This document shows, piece by piece, positions 1 through 10,238 of a stretch of 64,000 bases of DNA. The translations under genes were made by a program, and so were the position numbers. The DNA is from Aquilaria yunnanensis (Eukaryota > Streptophyta > Magnoliopsida > Malvales > Thymelaeaceae), in the NCBI GenBank assembly GCA_039654915.1, contig CM077593.1, positions 56,674,501 through 56,738,500 on the forward strand, given 5' to 3'. The notes below the pieces were generated by a model. The model made no database searches, was not told the DNA's origin, and saw nothing but the letters and a program-made list of their open reading frames with translations. How positions within the stretch are numbered: position 1 is the first letter of the stretch; each line of letters opens with the position of its first letter.

Positions 1-305
1 GAAACATAGTCAACCGCACGTAAAATATAATAATTGCCAAATGAAGGAGGAAAAGGACCCATAAAATTTATACCCCATAAATCAAACACTTCCACCTCAA
101 GAATGTTTTGCAATGGCATTTCATCTCTCCTAGAAATGTTTCCTAACCTTTGGCATCTATCACATGTTTTCACAAAAGTATATGCATCCTTAAATAAAGT
201 TGGCCAATAATAACCGATTTGCAATACCTTACTTGCCATCTTGGAAGCTCCAAAGTGTCCGCCACATGGTAAGGAGTGACAATGGTAGAGAACATCCTTC
301 ACTTC
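1..305 (-). pseudogene. Athila integrase, N-terminal zinc domain and start of catalytic core (partial)
   Basis: The minus strand continues in the RNase H frame after one in-frame TAG near position 306. It encodes an HHCC zinc-binding domain, with HSLPCGGHFGASK followed by CDRCQR, and then FDLWGINFMGPFP, the start of the integrase catalytic core around its first aspartate, here replaced (GIN instead of GID). The rest of the integrase and the 3' LTR lie beyond the window. In an active element this protein joins the cDNA to the host chromosome. The stop codon and the substitution at the catalytic position indicate a dead copy. Confidence 0.85.
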
Positions 306-2020
306 CTAATTTGATCTGCATGTTCTTATGATTTGGTCGGCATACCAATGAAAGAGGAAAGTCTTATCCCAAAGATAATGCTTGACATTGGCTTGAAATT
401 TCTTCTTTTCTTGGTAAGATAACTTTGGTGGCAAGACTCCACAAGCTAGATAATTCACATAATCCACATACCATGGCACCTTACCCTCCACCTTGAATAA
501 ACTTTCATCCAGGAAGTGCTCTTGAATAGGTCGCTTCAAGGGTTGTTCTTGCCCTTCCAATCTAGATAGGTGATCGGCAAGAAAGTTCTCACATCCTTTC
601 TTGTCCTTGACCTCCAAGTCAAATTCTTGAAGAAAAAGAATCCATCTTATAAGTCTTGGCTTGGCATCCTTGAACAAATATCTAACTGCTGCATGATCGG
701 TGTGAACCACAACTTTAGAACCCACAATATAAGATCGAAACTTACCCACCGCATAAACCACCGCCAAGAGCTCTTTCTTTGTACTGGTATAATTTTGTTG
801 AGCTCCATCTAAGGTCTTGCTAGCATAATAAATTACTCAAAAAATCTTTTCCTTCCTTTGTCCCAACACCGCTCCCATGGTGAAATCGCTAGCATCACAC
901 ATAATTTCAAATGGTTCCTCCCAATTGGGTGCTATCACCACCGGTGCACTCACCAATTTCTCCTTCAAGTTCTTAAATGCTTCCAAACAATTTTCATCAA
1001 AATGGAAAGACACATCCTTCTCAAGCAAGTTGCATAAGGGCTTAGCAATCTTGGAAAAATCTTTTATAAATCTCCGGTAAAATCTGGCATGCCCTAAGAA
1101 ACTTCTCGCCCTTTTCACATTGGAGGGTGGTGGTAATTTTTCAATAGCTACAATCTTAGCTCTATCCACCTCCATGCCTTCACAAGAAATTTTGTGCCCA
1201 AGCACTATTCCCAAGCTAACCATGAAATGACACTTTTCCCAATTCAAAGCTAAATTAGTTTTTTGACATCTCTTCAAGACAAGAGCTAAGTTATCCAAAC
1301 ATGCATCAAAGGAATCACCATAGACCGAAAAATCATCCATAAATACCTCCATGCATTTTTCCACCATGTCGGAAAATGTGGCCATCATGCATCGTTGGAA
1401 GGTTGCTGGTGCATTGCAAAGTCCTAATGGCATTCTTTGAAAGGCATATGTACCCCAAAGACTAGTGAAAGTAGTCTTCTCTTGATCCTCCGGTACTATC
1501 ACAATTTGATTATACCCCGAATACCCATCCAAGAAGTAATAAAACTCATGCCCTGCCAACTTATCCAAAATTTGATCGACAAAAGGAAGGGGGAAATGGT
1601 CTTTTCAGGTAGCCTTGTTGAGCTTCCGATAATCAAAGCATACTCTCCATTTGGTAACCAACCGAAAAGAAATCCATTCATTATTATTATTGCCCACCAT
1701 GGTTGTACCGCCCTTCTTAGGCACCACTTGCACCGGGCTCACCCATTAAGAATCCAAAATTGGATATATAATACCGGCATTGAGCAATTTCACAATCTCC
1801 TCTTTGACCACTCCCTTCATCTTCGGATTTAACCTTCTTTGAGCTTCAATGGAAGGCTTAAAGTCATCTTCCATAAGAATTTTGTGCATGTAAATTTCCA
1901 GGCTAATCCCCTTGATGTCGGAGATGGACCAAGCTATCGCCCCTCCATGTTCCCTCAAAACTCGAATCAATTTTTCTTCCTCCAAAGTGGTCAATGTAGA
2001 AGAAATAATCACCGGGAGGG
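306..2020 (-). pseudogene. Athila reverse transcriptase and RNase H
   Basis: This minus-strand segment encodes the RT leader (LPVIISSTL...RRLNPKMK), RT palm and fingers with FLDGYSGYNQI, MPLGLCNAPATFQRCM and the catalytic FMDDFSVYG (near 1330), then a thumb/connection and RNase H ([35 protein letters not shown], ending in the ADHLSRLE motif). It is interrupted by in-frame stops near 826, 1606 and 1746 and by a degraded stretch around 1620-1750, where the WVSPVQVVPKKGG motif is displaced from the frame. The right limit is the copia solo LTR insertion at 2021. In the intact element this would be part of a single gag-pol product that copies RNA into cDNA. Confidence 0.9.
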
Positions 2021-3436
2021 TGTTAGTATTGTGCCCAAAAGGCCAATCATGAGATGATTGTATTTTTGCACATTGAGTCATGATATTTTATTGAGGCATT
2101 AATGCAGCAATTTTGTTTGTTGTTTTGTTTCTGCGTAACGTAATAAACATAATTGTAACCCTAGAATAATGATATTCTTAAACGTCCCTAGTCTAGTATT
2201 ATTGTGGAGCGGTTTGCAATAATACATAATGACTAGCATATGTGGAGACTAATATGAGATATGTAGTCTACATATGGGTACAAGTTGGAGAACTTGTGTA
2301 CTGGACCGACCCACCATGAGAACACTTCATGGATCGTTATATGAATGTCATAAGTGATTCTCATAGTGATCATGGTATATGTAGTCCTTCGACCTAAGAT
2401 CATCAAGGTTCCCTACATGTGAGTCACATACTTTGATACTTTCCTTTGTTGCTCGTAACTGAGTGAACTTGAAGGAGGTCATTGGGTATGTCACATATCA
2501 TGCGGAGGGATTTGTATGATCAAGATGGGATTTGTCCCTCCTATGTAACGGGAGTGATATCTTTGGGCCCCTTGATAGAGTGAGACTTAGAAAATGCATG
2601 GCCATGCTCTGATGAGTTGATATATGATATCAATGTCGTCAGTTTAAGTTGGTCTACTCGGTAATCAAGAAACCAAAGATTGGGCTATACGAGAGTGACA
2701 CATTCCATGTCTCGTGCTTAGTCTTGATATCTTGGACAAAGGGACAATGGCATATATAGGTGATGATCATAAAGGTTTCATCGATTCACCGACAATCTTG
2801 TCACTTCGGTAGCAATGATGTGTTGCTAGACACCGCTCATTGCTTATGATCATAAATGTGATTTACGATCATTGCCAACATGGCAAGAGCCTATTGGGTC
2901 ACACACATAGAGCTATTTGGATCATTAGAGTGCATGGACTAATTATTTGGGTTATGGTTTCACTTTAATTTCATATTAATAATGGGCCAAGGAGTTGAGC
3001 CATTATTAAGCCCGAAATTAAATCCTAATTGGATTAGGGCTTTGAAACCCATTAGGCCTGGATGTTGAGTCTCACTATAAATACAACTTTTAAGTGAGAA
3101 ATTCACAGGTCTTCTTGCCCTATCCTCCCAAAAGGACAGCCGCACTCTTCTCTTGCAATTCCTTGGAGGACGCAAGCTAGCACTGCGAGCGCAAGAGAAA
3201 CGCATTTGCCAGGACGTGGTGGAAGCGTGGTGATCCCGAGAGGCTCGTGTGGATACCATAGAGAGCCTGAACACGTCAACTGTTCAGGTTTTGTGATTCG
3301 ACTCTACAGTTGAGTAAGAGATCTCAACCGAAAATTAGGTATGAAATTTTCGAACACCCGGTTTACCCCGTTTCACTTGGATCCTGGAGGGTTTCGGTTA
3401 AATTCCGCTGCGTTGTTTGGCTCCCGAAACCCAACA
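2021..3436 (+). mobile_element. Ty1/copia solo LTR inserted in the Athila element
   Basis: The 1416-bp sequence starts TGTTAG and ends CCAACA. It is near-identical to the three LTRs of the copia array at 46244-60918. It is flanked by the direct repeat GAGGG (2016-2020 and 3437-3441), the expected 5-bp target duplication. No internal region accompanies it, so it is most simply a solo LTR left by LTR-LTR recombination. A TATA-like CTATAAATAC lies at 3075-3084. Short open frames crossing its ends (for example 2081-1746 minus) are fusions of LTR and Athila sequence, not genes. Confidence 0.95.
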
Positions 3437-4356
3437 GAGGGAACCCTCATTGCCAAGATAAGCATACTTAAGATCTTTTGGTAATGGCTTTAACTCCAAC
3501 TTGAGTTCTTCTTTGAAATCACAAGATAAAAGTTGCTCTACCATTTTTCTTGGAGTTTGCAACTTCCCACAAGAATCAAGAGTTGTCAAAATGCTCATTA
3601 CTTCATGGTCTTCCTCACTACATGCATTTCCAAACACTAGTGCTCCTCCAATAGGATCCTCTATAAGCAACAAATCTCTTTTCTCTTCAATACAAGAATC
3701 AATCACCTCAATCATATAACACTTGGCACCTCATCACCAATAGATTTCATGGCTTGAGCAAGATTAAAAGTAATTTCCTCATCATTAGCTCTTAAGGTGA
3801 CATTACCTTTTTCCACATCTATGAAGGCCTTCCCGATGGCAAAGAATGGTCTCCCAAGTATGTTTTGGTCTTCCTCCATATCCAACACCACAAAGTCTAC
3901 CGAAAATATAAATTTGCCAACTTTAACCAACACATCCTCCAATACACCTTTTAGGAAGGTGAATGACCTATTCGCCAATTGAAGACAAATAGATGAAGGC
4001 TTCACCTCTCCAAGACCAAGGCTCCTACAAATGGATAAGGGCATCAAGTTAATACTAGCCCCAAGATCACATAAAGCCTTGTCACAATGGAAAGACCCAA
4101 TGTCTAAGGGAATAGTAAAACTCCCCGTGTCCTTGAGTTTTTGAGGCATCTTCCTTTGAATGATGGCACTTGCTTCTTCTTTCATCAAAATGAGCTCATT
4201 ATCAAAGAACTTCCTCTTTTTAGTAATCAACTCCTTGAGGAACTTGGCATAATAGGGCATTTGATTTAGTGCTTCCAAGAAAGGAATATTAATCTCCAAT
4301 TTTTTGAATATTTCTAGAAATTTCATAAATTGAGTATCCTCCTTCTTGGGCTTCAA
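3437..4356 (-). pseudogene. Athila aspartic protease and linker
   Basis: The minus-strand frame 4356-3712 encodes the C-terminal gag linker and a retroviral-type aspartic protease with the active-site region KALCDLGASINLMP (D-L-G-A in place of the usual D-T/S-G-A) and ILGRPFFA downstream. The next part (3715 to 3442, starting MIEVIDSC) is in another frame. The comparison suggests a single-base deletion near 3716 separates two parts of one frame. The linker ends at KYAYLGNEG, exactly at the copia solo LTR. The protease would mature the polyprotein in an intact element. Confidence 0.85.
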
Positions 4357-5538
4357 CCTTTGGGGTATGGAAGAGTAGGAATATGCTTGGGTGCTTCCTC
4401 TTGTGTGGGTGCATTTTTAGCCTTGACCTTTGAGCTAGCTTCCTCACTTCTAGGTGATGACACTTGAACATCTCTAATATTCTCCAATGAGGTGGGCCCT
4501 TGGAGAGGATATTCTTCTTGAATGGGTGGCTCCTTAGTTTGTGTCACCACATTTTTCACACTTCTTAGAGTAATAGCTTGGAAAGACTCACTTGGATTGA
4601 CATCCGTATCACTAGGTATGAACTTACCCTTTTGGAGTTGCCGCATAGAAGTTGCTAGTTGACCCATTTGTGTCTCCAAATTCTTGATTGATGCTTGAGT
4701 GTTAGCTTGCATCGTCTTCATTTCATCCTCCAATGCACCAATCTTTTTGTTTTGTCCACTTGCCATCCCCCTCACTTCATGCATGAACTTTCCCGTCATA
4801 CCCTTCATGAAGTCTTTCAAAGTTTCCTCCGCTTCATTAGAGGTCTCACCTTGTGGTTGCATAGCACCTTTGGGATTTGAGTAATTGAATCCTTCATGTT
4901 GACGATTCCTTGGGAAGAAGTTCCCTCCTCCTTGCTTGGGTGGGTAGGGATTCTGGTAACCCACAAAGTTCACATCTTTTACTTCATCGACATCCTCACT
5001 AGCCATAGCTTGTTGTAATTTCACTCTATCTTGATTTTTTGACAACTTGGATACCATGCTGTGAGTGCTGAAAGTTGTGCTTGGAGAGAGGTATCTTTGT
5101 TCAGTTCATACAATCCACTTCCCTTCCTTGGGACCCATTTTCCACTAAGCTTAAGACTTTTGGCCATGTTGTTCAATAACTCAAAGCACTCCTCCACATC
5201 TTTCAACAACAAGAAACCACCGGCGGCGACATCAACTTGCAAATGAGTATTCAAACTCAAACCATTGTAGAAAAGATGAAGTTGGTGAGCTTGATCAATA
5301 TCTTGAGTTGGAACCCTCTTCACCAATCTCTTGAAGCGCACCCATGCCTCCGCAAGTGACTTCCATTCATTTTGCCTAAATGCCAACAACTCATTCTTAA
5401 GCTCAAATACTTGTTGCGATGGAATGAACCTCCGAATAAATGCATCATATAACTCTTGCCAAGTATGAACCGATGTAGGCTCCAAATTCTCAAACCATTC
5501 TGATGCTTCATACACAAGAGAAAAGGGGAAAAGTCTCA
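4353..5538 (-). pseudogene. Athila gag, central and C-terminal part
   Basis: This encodes the gag/retrotransposon capsid core: RLFPFSLVYEASEWFENL, then TWQELYDAFIRRFIPSQQ, then FYNGLSLNTHLQVDVAAGG, typical of plant Ty3/gypsy Gag. A glutamine- and lysine-rich tail follows. A frameshift near 5060 separates the capsid part (5543-5021) from the tail (5057-4353). The open frame that appears to begin at 5575 borrows its first ten codons (MTHEGDVEGH) from the adjoining Tat-type solo LTR, so that start is not native. The native N-terminus is on the other side of the LTR, at 6419-6807. Confidence 0.85.
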
Positions 5539-5543
5539 TCCTT

Positions 5544-5659
5544 TGATGCCCTTCGACATCTCCTTCATGTGTCATCGTGAAGGCGTCAGGGACTTATGAA
5601 ATGATGCCCTTCGGCATCTCCTTCGTGTGTCATGGTGAAGGCATCAGGGACTTATGGAA
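5544..5659 (-). repeat. 58-bp tandem duplication of the LTR 3' end
   Basis: Two head-to-tail copies, 5544-5601 and 5602-5659, differ at only a few positions. On the minus strand each contains ATGACACA, the GAAGGAGATG block and the terminal GGGCATCA. The true LTR end and its start codon are therefore present twice, 58 bp apart. The other Tat-type LTRs in the window have a single copy. Confidence 0.9.
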
Positions 5660-6413
5660 TTGGAGAAAGATCCGGGATGAACGTACTCTGAGAAGGTCAC
5701 CTGAAAGTCACAGGAAGCAGAGGTTAGGAGGTGCCTAGAGTGGTTTTTCGGGGAGGAGCCTCTGACGCCCAAGTCAGTATCTTTTTAGGTAATCTCCTGA
5801 TTTCAAGAGTAAAGAGGTATCTTAGCTCAAGTATTGTCCCATTTACTTGAAATCCTTACCGAGTACATATAGAGGGGCGGATAGTGATAATTCTTCCCGT
5901 ATGGCTAGCCCAGATTGTAACACGTGTTCGGCGGGATACGTTCCACATCTTTTGGATGACAGTGGACTCCTAGCGGGGCATGGGCCTCTGAGCTAGGAGT
6001 CTAATCAACCCGAGAGTGACGTGCTAGGGTGTCCCTACAAACGGCGTGTTAGGGCATGGCCAGGGTGGGTTATCGGGGATGCGTCAGAGGCTCCTTAAAT
6101 GCTAATGTCATATGCTCGAGGTTCCCTTTAGGTAGAAGAGACCTCTTCGCAGAGCTTGTCCTCTAAGGTCACTTGAATATAGCAGGAGTGTTTTTCCCTA
6201 GGGTGGCCTTTCTCGGAGGCACCCCTGCTTCCGAGGATGGCTTACTCATTCTCCCGAGGTTGCCGCTATTGTTTCCAGGAATGGAGAAACCTCGAGGCTG
6301 GACTTCGGGGGAGGGGTCGAGCATCCTTTTTCCATGGTAGGTGGTTTCCCTTCCGAGGTCGGTGCTTTGTCCGAACCAGTGGGTCCAGAGGGCGATCGAC
6401 ACCTTGGCTATCA
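5544..6413 (-). mobile_element. Tat-type Ty3/gypsy solo LTR inserted in Athila gag
   Basis: On the minus strand this 870-bp sequence starts TGATAGCC and ends GGGCATCA, the same termini as the LTRs of elements A, B and C, with scattered similarity along its length, including the GGGCGTC...GGAGGCTCC hairpin region. It is flanked by TCCTT (5539-5543 and 6414-6418), a 5-bp target duplication. Outside it, Athila gag joins cleanly (...DAKRM to RLFPFSL). A TATA-like CTATATGTA lies near 5865-5873 on the minus strand. It is distinct enough from A to be another subfamily. It carries a start codon in its last 32 bases. Confidence 0.92.
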
Positions 6414-6807
6414 TCCTTTTCGCATCTTCACTTACACCATAGAAATCAAAAGTATCACATAGATGAACAAACCTCTTAATATGGTTGTTTCGATCTTCAT
6501 CAAGGGTTCCTCCGAATGGGTGTGCTTCAACCAATTAGAGAACATGGCTAGGAATCATCAAAGCTCACCTTCAAAGTGGCACCGATCTTATCATGTCGTC
6601 TTGGTCCTCCACTATTTGAAGGCGAAAGTAATCAAGCATCGGCCTTCCTCTTCTTCTTGCACCATTTCCATTATCCATCACCTTCTCAACTCCATTGTGC
6701 TCCATGGCATTGACATTCCTTTCTCTTCCAAGGTTCCTCATGTTATCTTCTTGATTTCCTTCCATATTGACAGAATCGGAGGTACTAGTATCTCCTGCTT
6801 CAATCAC
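6414..6807 (-). pseudogene. Athila gag, N-terminal part
   Basis: The minus-strand frame from 6807 (MIEAGDTSTSD...) leads to ARRRGRPMLDYF, the basic motif usual near the Athila Gag N-terminus. After a short degenerate stretch (6530-6571, two stops and a frame change) it resumes with HPFGGTLDEDRNNHIKRFVHLCDTF, which corresponds to the conserved start of the gag core. Homology ends at the Tat solo LTR and continues at 5538. The true initiation codon is uncertain. 6807 is simply the first ATG of the open part. Confidence 0.8.
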
Positions 6808-7029
6808 CTTGCTTCTTAACTAAAGTTCCCTCAAGCTTCTCTCAATCTCTAGATCAAGTGGTACCAAGTGAGAACAAGAGCTCCAGGTCATGCATTAGAT
6901 GTACCTACAATTTGACAAAGAAGAACACACTAACTACAAGGACTAAAATCAAGTAAACAAAAGCAACCAACTATCATTAGCCAAGGTAAAAATCAAATCA
7001 TAATTCCCCGGCAACGACGCTAAAAATTT
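6808..7029 (-). other. Athila 5' leader with tRNA-Asp-like primer binding site
   Basis: This short leader lies between the LTR and gag. The primer binding site is at 7005-7022: read on the minus strand, TAGCGTCGTTGCCGGGGA differs from the tRNA-Asp complement TGGCGCCGTTGCCGGGGA at two positions, one G to A and one C to T. Athila elements are known to use tRNA-Asp. The rest of the stretch has no recognisable features. Confidence 0.8.
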
Positions 7030-8389
7030 TGCTGTAAAACTAAGAGTTTATCAATTTATAACCCTTAATTACCTGCAACCGCACGGAGTTGTAGTGTACT
7101 TTAAGGTGAGTAGGGGTTTCGTCCCAAGGGAATTTGGTTTTTTTACCAAGATTCAAAATTCAACTTACTCAAGTTACTTAATTGGAAATGAGATAGAAGT
7201 AAAACTAGAGAAGGTAATTGCTCCTAGTGAGGTACGTGAAGGAGTTAAACTAAATGAATTCCCTAGCTGTTAAATGAAACTTGTCAAATGAGGTAGGAAA
7301 AAGGAAACTATCTCCCTAGGACTCCACTCCTACCCCCTGCTACCCAAGTAACTTTAACCTCAAGATTGGTTTTTCTTGTGTGGTAATGGGATCTAACTTC
7401 AAAAACTCCTTTCTCAAGTTGAGTCCTTGCTCACCCTTAATTAACTTAGGCCTTACTCAAGCTCTAATTTTAACCTAGGGTGGGTTAAGGTTTAAACCTC
7501 TTTTTAATACCTAATGACTACCTATATTACCTCTAATCTAGATTTCCACTATGCCCCCTCCACTTCTCTACACTCACCTATTAATCCTCTCTCAAGGAGT
7601 AAGTGAACTAGAACATTGTGTATGGTGGCCTACCATCACTCAACATTAAGCACAAGAAGAAGGGCAACACAAGATGAATCCCATCCATAATCACAAACAC
7701 AAATTCATTGAGTAGCAAGATAGGAAATGTCATCCTAGAGAGATAAATTAAACTACTCACAATCCATAATATGTATCAACAACAAACCCATAACAAATAT
7801 ATCCATGAAAATCCAACAAATAGAAAGAGGGAAAAGAAGAAACCTAAGAAAACCCTTAGAAGACTAAGCTCCTAGGAATGATGACCCCTTCTTCAAGCTC
7901 CCAAAAGCTTCCTTGATGGTGAATAACCTCCAAGGGTGATGAGAGAAGAAAAATGCCAAGGTAGATGATGTGGGCTCTTCCTTGCTCCTTCTATTTATAC
8001 TCCCTTCCTTTTCTCCCCTCCTACCTCTTCCTAAAGCCTTAAAGGGATACGAATCCCTCTGCAAGGCTAGCTCACCAGGTGGGAAAAGTGAGGGACCATA
8101 AAAAATGTGAGATTTCGGTGAAACAGAGTGAGCATTGGCAACGTGTCGCCAACTGGGTTTGAAATGTTCACAAAATTTTACTAACGTTGGCGGCACTTCG
8201 CCAACTAATGTGATTTTTGGCGACGCATCGCCAGCCTTGATTTTTCGCTTCGACCGCTTCTTTCATCCAAACGCTATCCCGCTTGAGTCTGCTCCAAATG
8301 CCATGTCTACAACATAATCCCAACCTATAGTAAGCTAAACAAAATACAAAAAAACTAACACAAAAAGGAAGAGTTACAAGAAATTATCA
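7030..8389 (-). repeat. Athila 5' LTR
   Basis: About 1360 bp. On the minus strand it starts TGATAATTTC (8389) and ends TTACAGCA (7030), just upstream of the primer binding site. The length fits Athila LTRs. The partner LTR is outside the window, so the outer end cannot be confirmed by a target duplication. No protein-coding potential is seen. The open frame at 7864-8196 is not supported by homology. Confidence 0.75.
8136..8233. repeat. Three spaced inverted repeats in the Athila LTR U3
   Basis: Three short hairpin-forming motifs of the form TTGGCRA-n-TCGCCAA lie at 8136-8154, 8186-8205 and 8217-8233. Each has stems of about 5-7 bp, and they sit about 30-50 bp apart. In element orientation they lie near the start of U3, the usual place for enhancer or silencer motifs. 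The function is unknown. Confidence 0.7.
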
Positions 8390-8439
8390 GTCAAAGTTGT
8401 CAAAAAGTCAACAACTTTGACCATGGATTTATGCACTTA

Positions 8440-8608
8440 ACAACTAACTTGGTCATTGAAGGCCCCTCCCTCAAAACACACTTCGGGTAGTGCGTAACCC
8501 GCTTTCCTCAAGATCTTGCAGATACCTTCTCATCAGAAATCTCTCTTAGACCCAGCATGTCATACAATGAAGATGCCACCGGGCATCATTTTGCGTCGTC
8601 TGTGGGAA
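8440..8608 (+). repeat. Element D LTR tail and primer binding site
   Basis: The segment from about 8440 to 8588 aligns by eye with the end of the element A LTR: ACTTGG, then the degenerate hairpin block, then ATGTCATACAATGAAG and GGGCATCA. The primer binding site follows at about 8591-8608 (TTGCGTCGTCTGTGGGAA, one base off the A site). The region 8390-8440, between the Athila LTR end and this tail, has nothing recognisable. The rest of D's 5' LTR is missing. Confidence 0.75.
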
Positions 8609-9403
8609 CCCATTCTTAAGTCATTGTTGTTGAGACCCGGCGTTCAAAGGACAATGAACTCTTGAGGTCCTAGACCGCACTAGAAACTCAAGTAATGACT
8701 GAATAGCCTGTAGCGAAGACTTTCCTACATAAGGACGAACATGTTCTGTCGGTCATGATGGGCTTTCTATGTGATTTTCAGTGAGCTATTATCGCTGAAA
8801 TGATGCAACAACTTGACCAAAGGTGGTCACAACCACCTCCAAGGGGAAGGGCATCTTTTCTAGGTACCCATAAGGAAAAGAGCCCTAAGTCACCTCGCCG
8901 GAGCTCTAGAAGCAGGGGCTTTCACGATGATTTCTCAATGTAGAACATACCATTCAAGGGACATCACATTAGAGCAATAGTGCCAAAATGGCCCGAAACT
9001 TCCCACTGGTGAAGTTTGTCCCAGATGGGAAGTCTTCGTCCCCCTACCAATAAAGTTACTCGTTAGAAAGAAGATATCACTCTTTGTTGCCGGTAACTAC
9101 CAAGCAACGAGGAGAGGATAGTGTTACCATCCTCATGGGGAGAATCTTGGAGAGGTTGGAGAAGGTGGAAAAATAGATTTCTCAAAAGCCCATCTGGTCA
9201 AGGTTGTCGGAGACCTTCACTGGAGAAGAGTTGCCCTTCATCCGTATGCTAGCAGAGGAACCAATGCCTAGCGATTTTCAAGTACCACAAATGGAGACAT
9301 ATGATGGGCTTAGTGGCCCCCAATCCTACTGGATGAAATATAGGCGTAGCATGGTGTTGCATGGTGCTGATGATGCCACCTTTTGCAAATGTTTCAAGGT
9401 CAC
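8557..9403 (+). pseudogene. Element D gag, first part
   Basis: From the ATG at 8557 in the LTR tail, the frame reads through the primer site (SYNEDATGHHFASSVGT) into VVETRRSKD, MGFLCDFQ and AEMMQQLDQRWSQ, matching the element A Gag N-terminus step by step. It includes several stops (for example after THS, at about 8617). The capsid start follows, with FQVPQMETYDGLSGPQSYWMKYRRSMVLHGADDATFCKCFKV, and is cut at 9403 by element A. Homology continues at 20571. Confidence 0.85.
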
Positions 9404-9957
9404 TGATAGCCAAAGGCTGTCGCCTCAATCTGGCCGAATACCCTGCCACAACAACGGCCAGAAGAACTGGCGCTTCCCGGGAATAGGTGGAATCATGCAC
9501 CTCGGGAGATAGCCTGAGAGCTCCGAGCCTCGGCACGCCAGTAAAACTTGAGGACTCCATTCGCCCCCCAAGGTTGTGAACAACGCGCCTTCGGAAAAGT
9601 GGCACCAGACATTGCTGCCCGAATATGATATCCCCGAAGGCGGAACCCCCTGGAACTGGGAACCCCCGAACTGAGGGTAGGCTTCCCGAAGAGGCTCTGT
9701 CCGAACTAGAGGACGACCTCGCCCAGGGACCCCGGGAGTACGGCAGGCGCATTTAAGGAAGCATTTAAGGAAGCCTCTGACACGTCCCACCACAGACGTA
9801 AAAAGTCGCCCTGACGCGCAGACGCCATCAGAATCATATCATGGCCCGTCTCAGCACAAGGCTCGAGGCCATCTAGTTACCAACTATCTGTCCCCTACGC
9901 CCAGACGTTCAGGAGCATCCGACCGCACACGTGTCATGATCTGAACGGGCTAGGTAT

Positions 9958-9968
9958 TCCTATATATA
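9958..9968 (+). promoter_or_regulatory. Element A LTR TATA box
   Basis: CCTATATATAC is a good plant TATA box inside the LTR, 270-280 bp before the gag ATG. Transcription would start about 30 bp downstream, near 9990-10000, leaving a leader of roughly 240 bases. The same motif is in the 3' LTR and the solo LTR at 41547-42413. The start site itself is inferred. Confidence 0.65.
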
Positions 9969-10110
9969 CAGGAAATAAATACTTGACAGGAGGTTGGCAG
10001 GCCGGAGATACAGCTCCCATACTCTGAGAAAAGACCAGGCGAGACTTTTCTGCCTTTCTCTTTGAGCTAGTGACTTTCTCCTTCTTCCGGCCACCACTGA
10101 CTTGGGCGTC

Positions 10111-10148
10111 GGAGGCTCCCCCCCCGGAAAAACACTCCGGGGGCCTCC
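10111..10148 (+). other. GC-rich stem-loop in LTR leader
   Basis: GGAGGCTCCCCCCCCGG (10111-10127) can pair with CCGGGGGCCTCC (10137-10148) around an AAAAACACT loop, with a small bulge. The equivalent segment in element C (61469-61503) differs in sequence but keeps the pairing. Related, weaker versions are in the Athila-embedded solo LTR and in D. It should lie in the transcribed leader of genomic RNA. Confidence 0.6.
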
Positions 10149-10238
10149 TAACCCTGTTTCCCAGTTTTCCAGGTACTCTCCTAGAGGCGATCCACCTTCC
10201 AGGCGTTCTTCCTCCTAGAAGTCTCCTCAACAGTCATC

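Larger units (their letters stand above)
1..8389 (-). mobile_element. Athila-type Ty3/gypsy retrotransposon, decayed, 3' part outside the window
   Basis: Read on the minus strand, this is one element in canonical order: 5' LTR (8389-7030), primer binding site, leader, gag, protease, RT, RNase H and the start of integrase, which runs off the left edge. The Athila lineage is indicated by the RT active-site string FMDDFSVYG, by the tRNA-Asp-like primer site and by the long gag-to-protease linker. Two solo LTRs interrupt it (2021-3436 and 5544-6413). Removing each solo LTR and one target-duplication copy restores continuous homology, for example between the protease linker ending NEG and the RT leader starting LPVIISS. 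Several frameshifts and stops make it non-functional. Confidence 0.9.

Noticed and set aside
1746..2081. 111-codon minus-strand ORF as a native gene start
   Set aside because: Its first codons come from the copia solo LTR. Only the part left of 2021 is Athila RT.
5539..6419. Reading the insertion in Athila gag as a Mutator-like element, because the flanks share a nine-base TCATCCTTT
   Set aside because: There are no terminal inverted repeats. Shifting the boundaries gives TG...CA ends, a 5-bp duplication TCCTT and clear similarity to Tat LTRs. The extra matching bases are chance.
9425..9793. 122-codon antisense frame inside the LTR, repeated identically at 19720-20088 and 41568-41936
   Set aside because: It repeats because the LTR itself is present three times. 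It has no recognisable domain, and the B-family LTRs break it.
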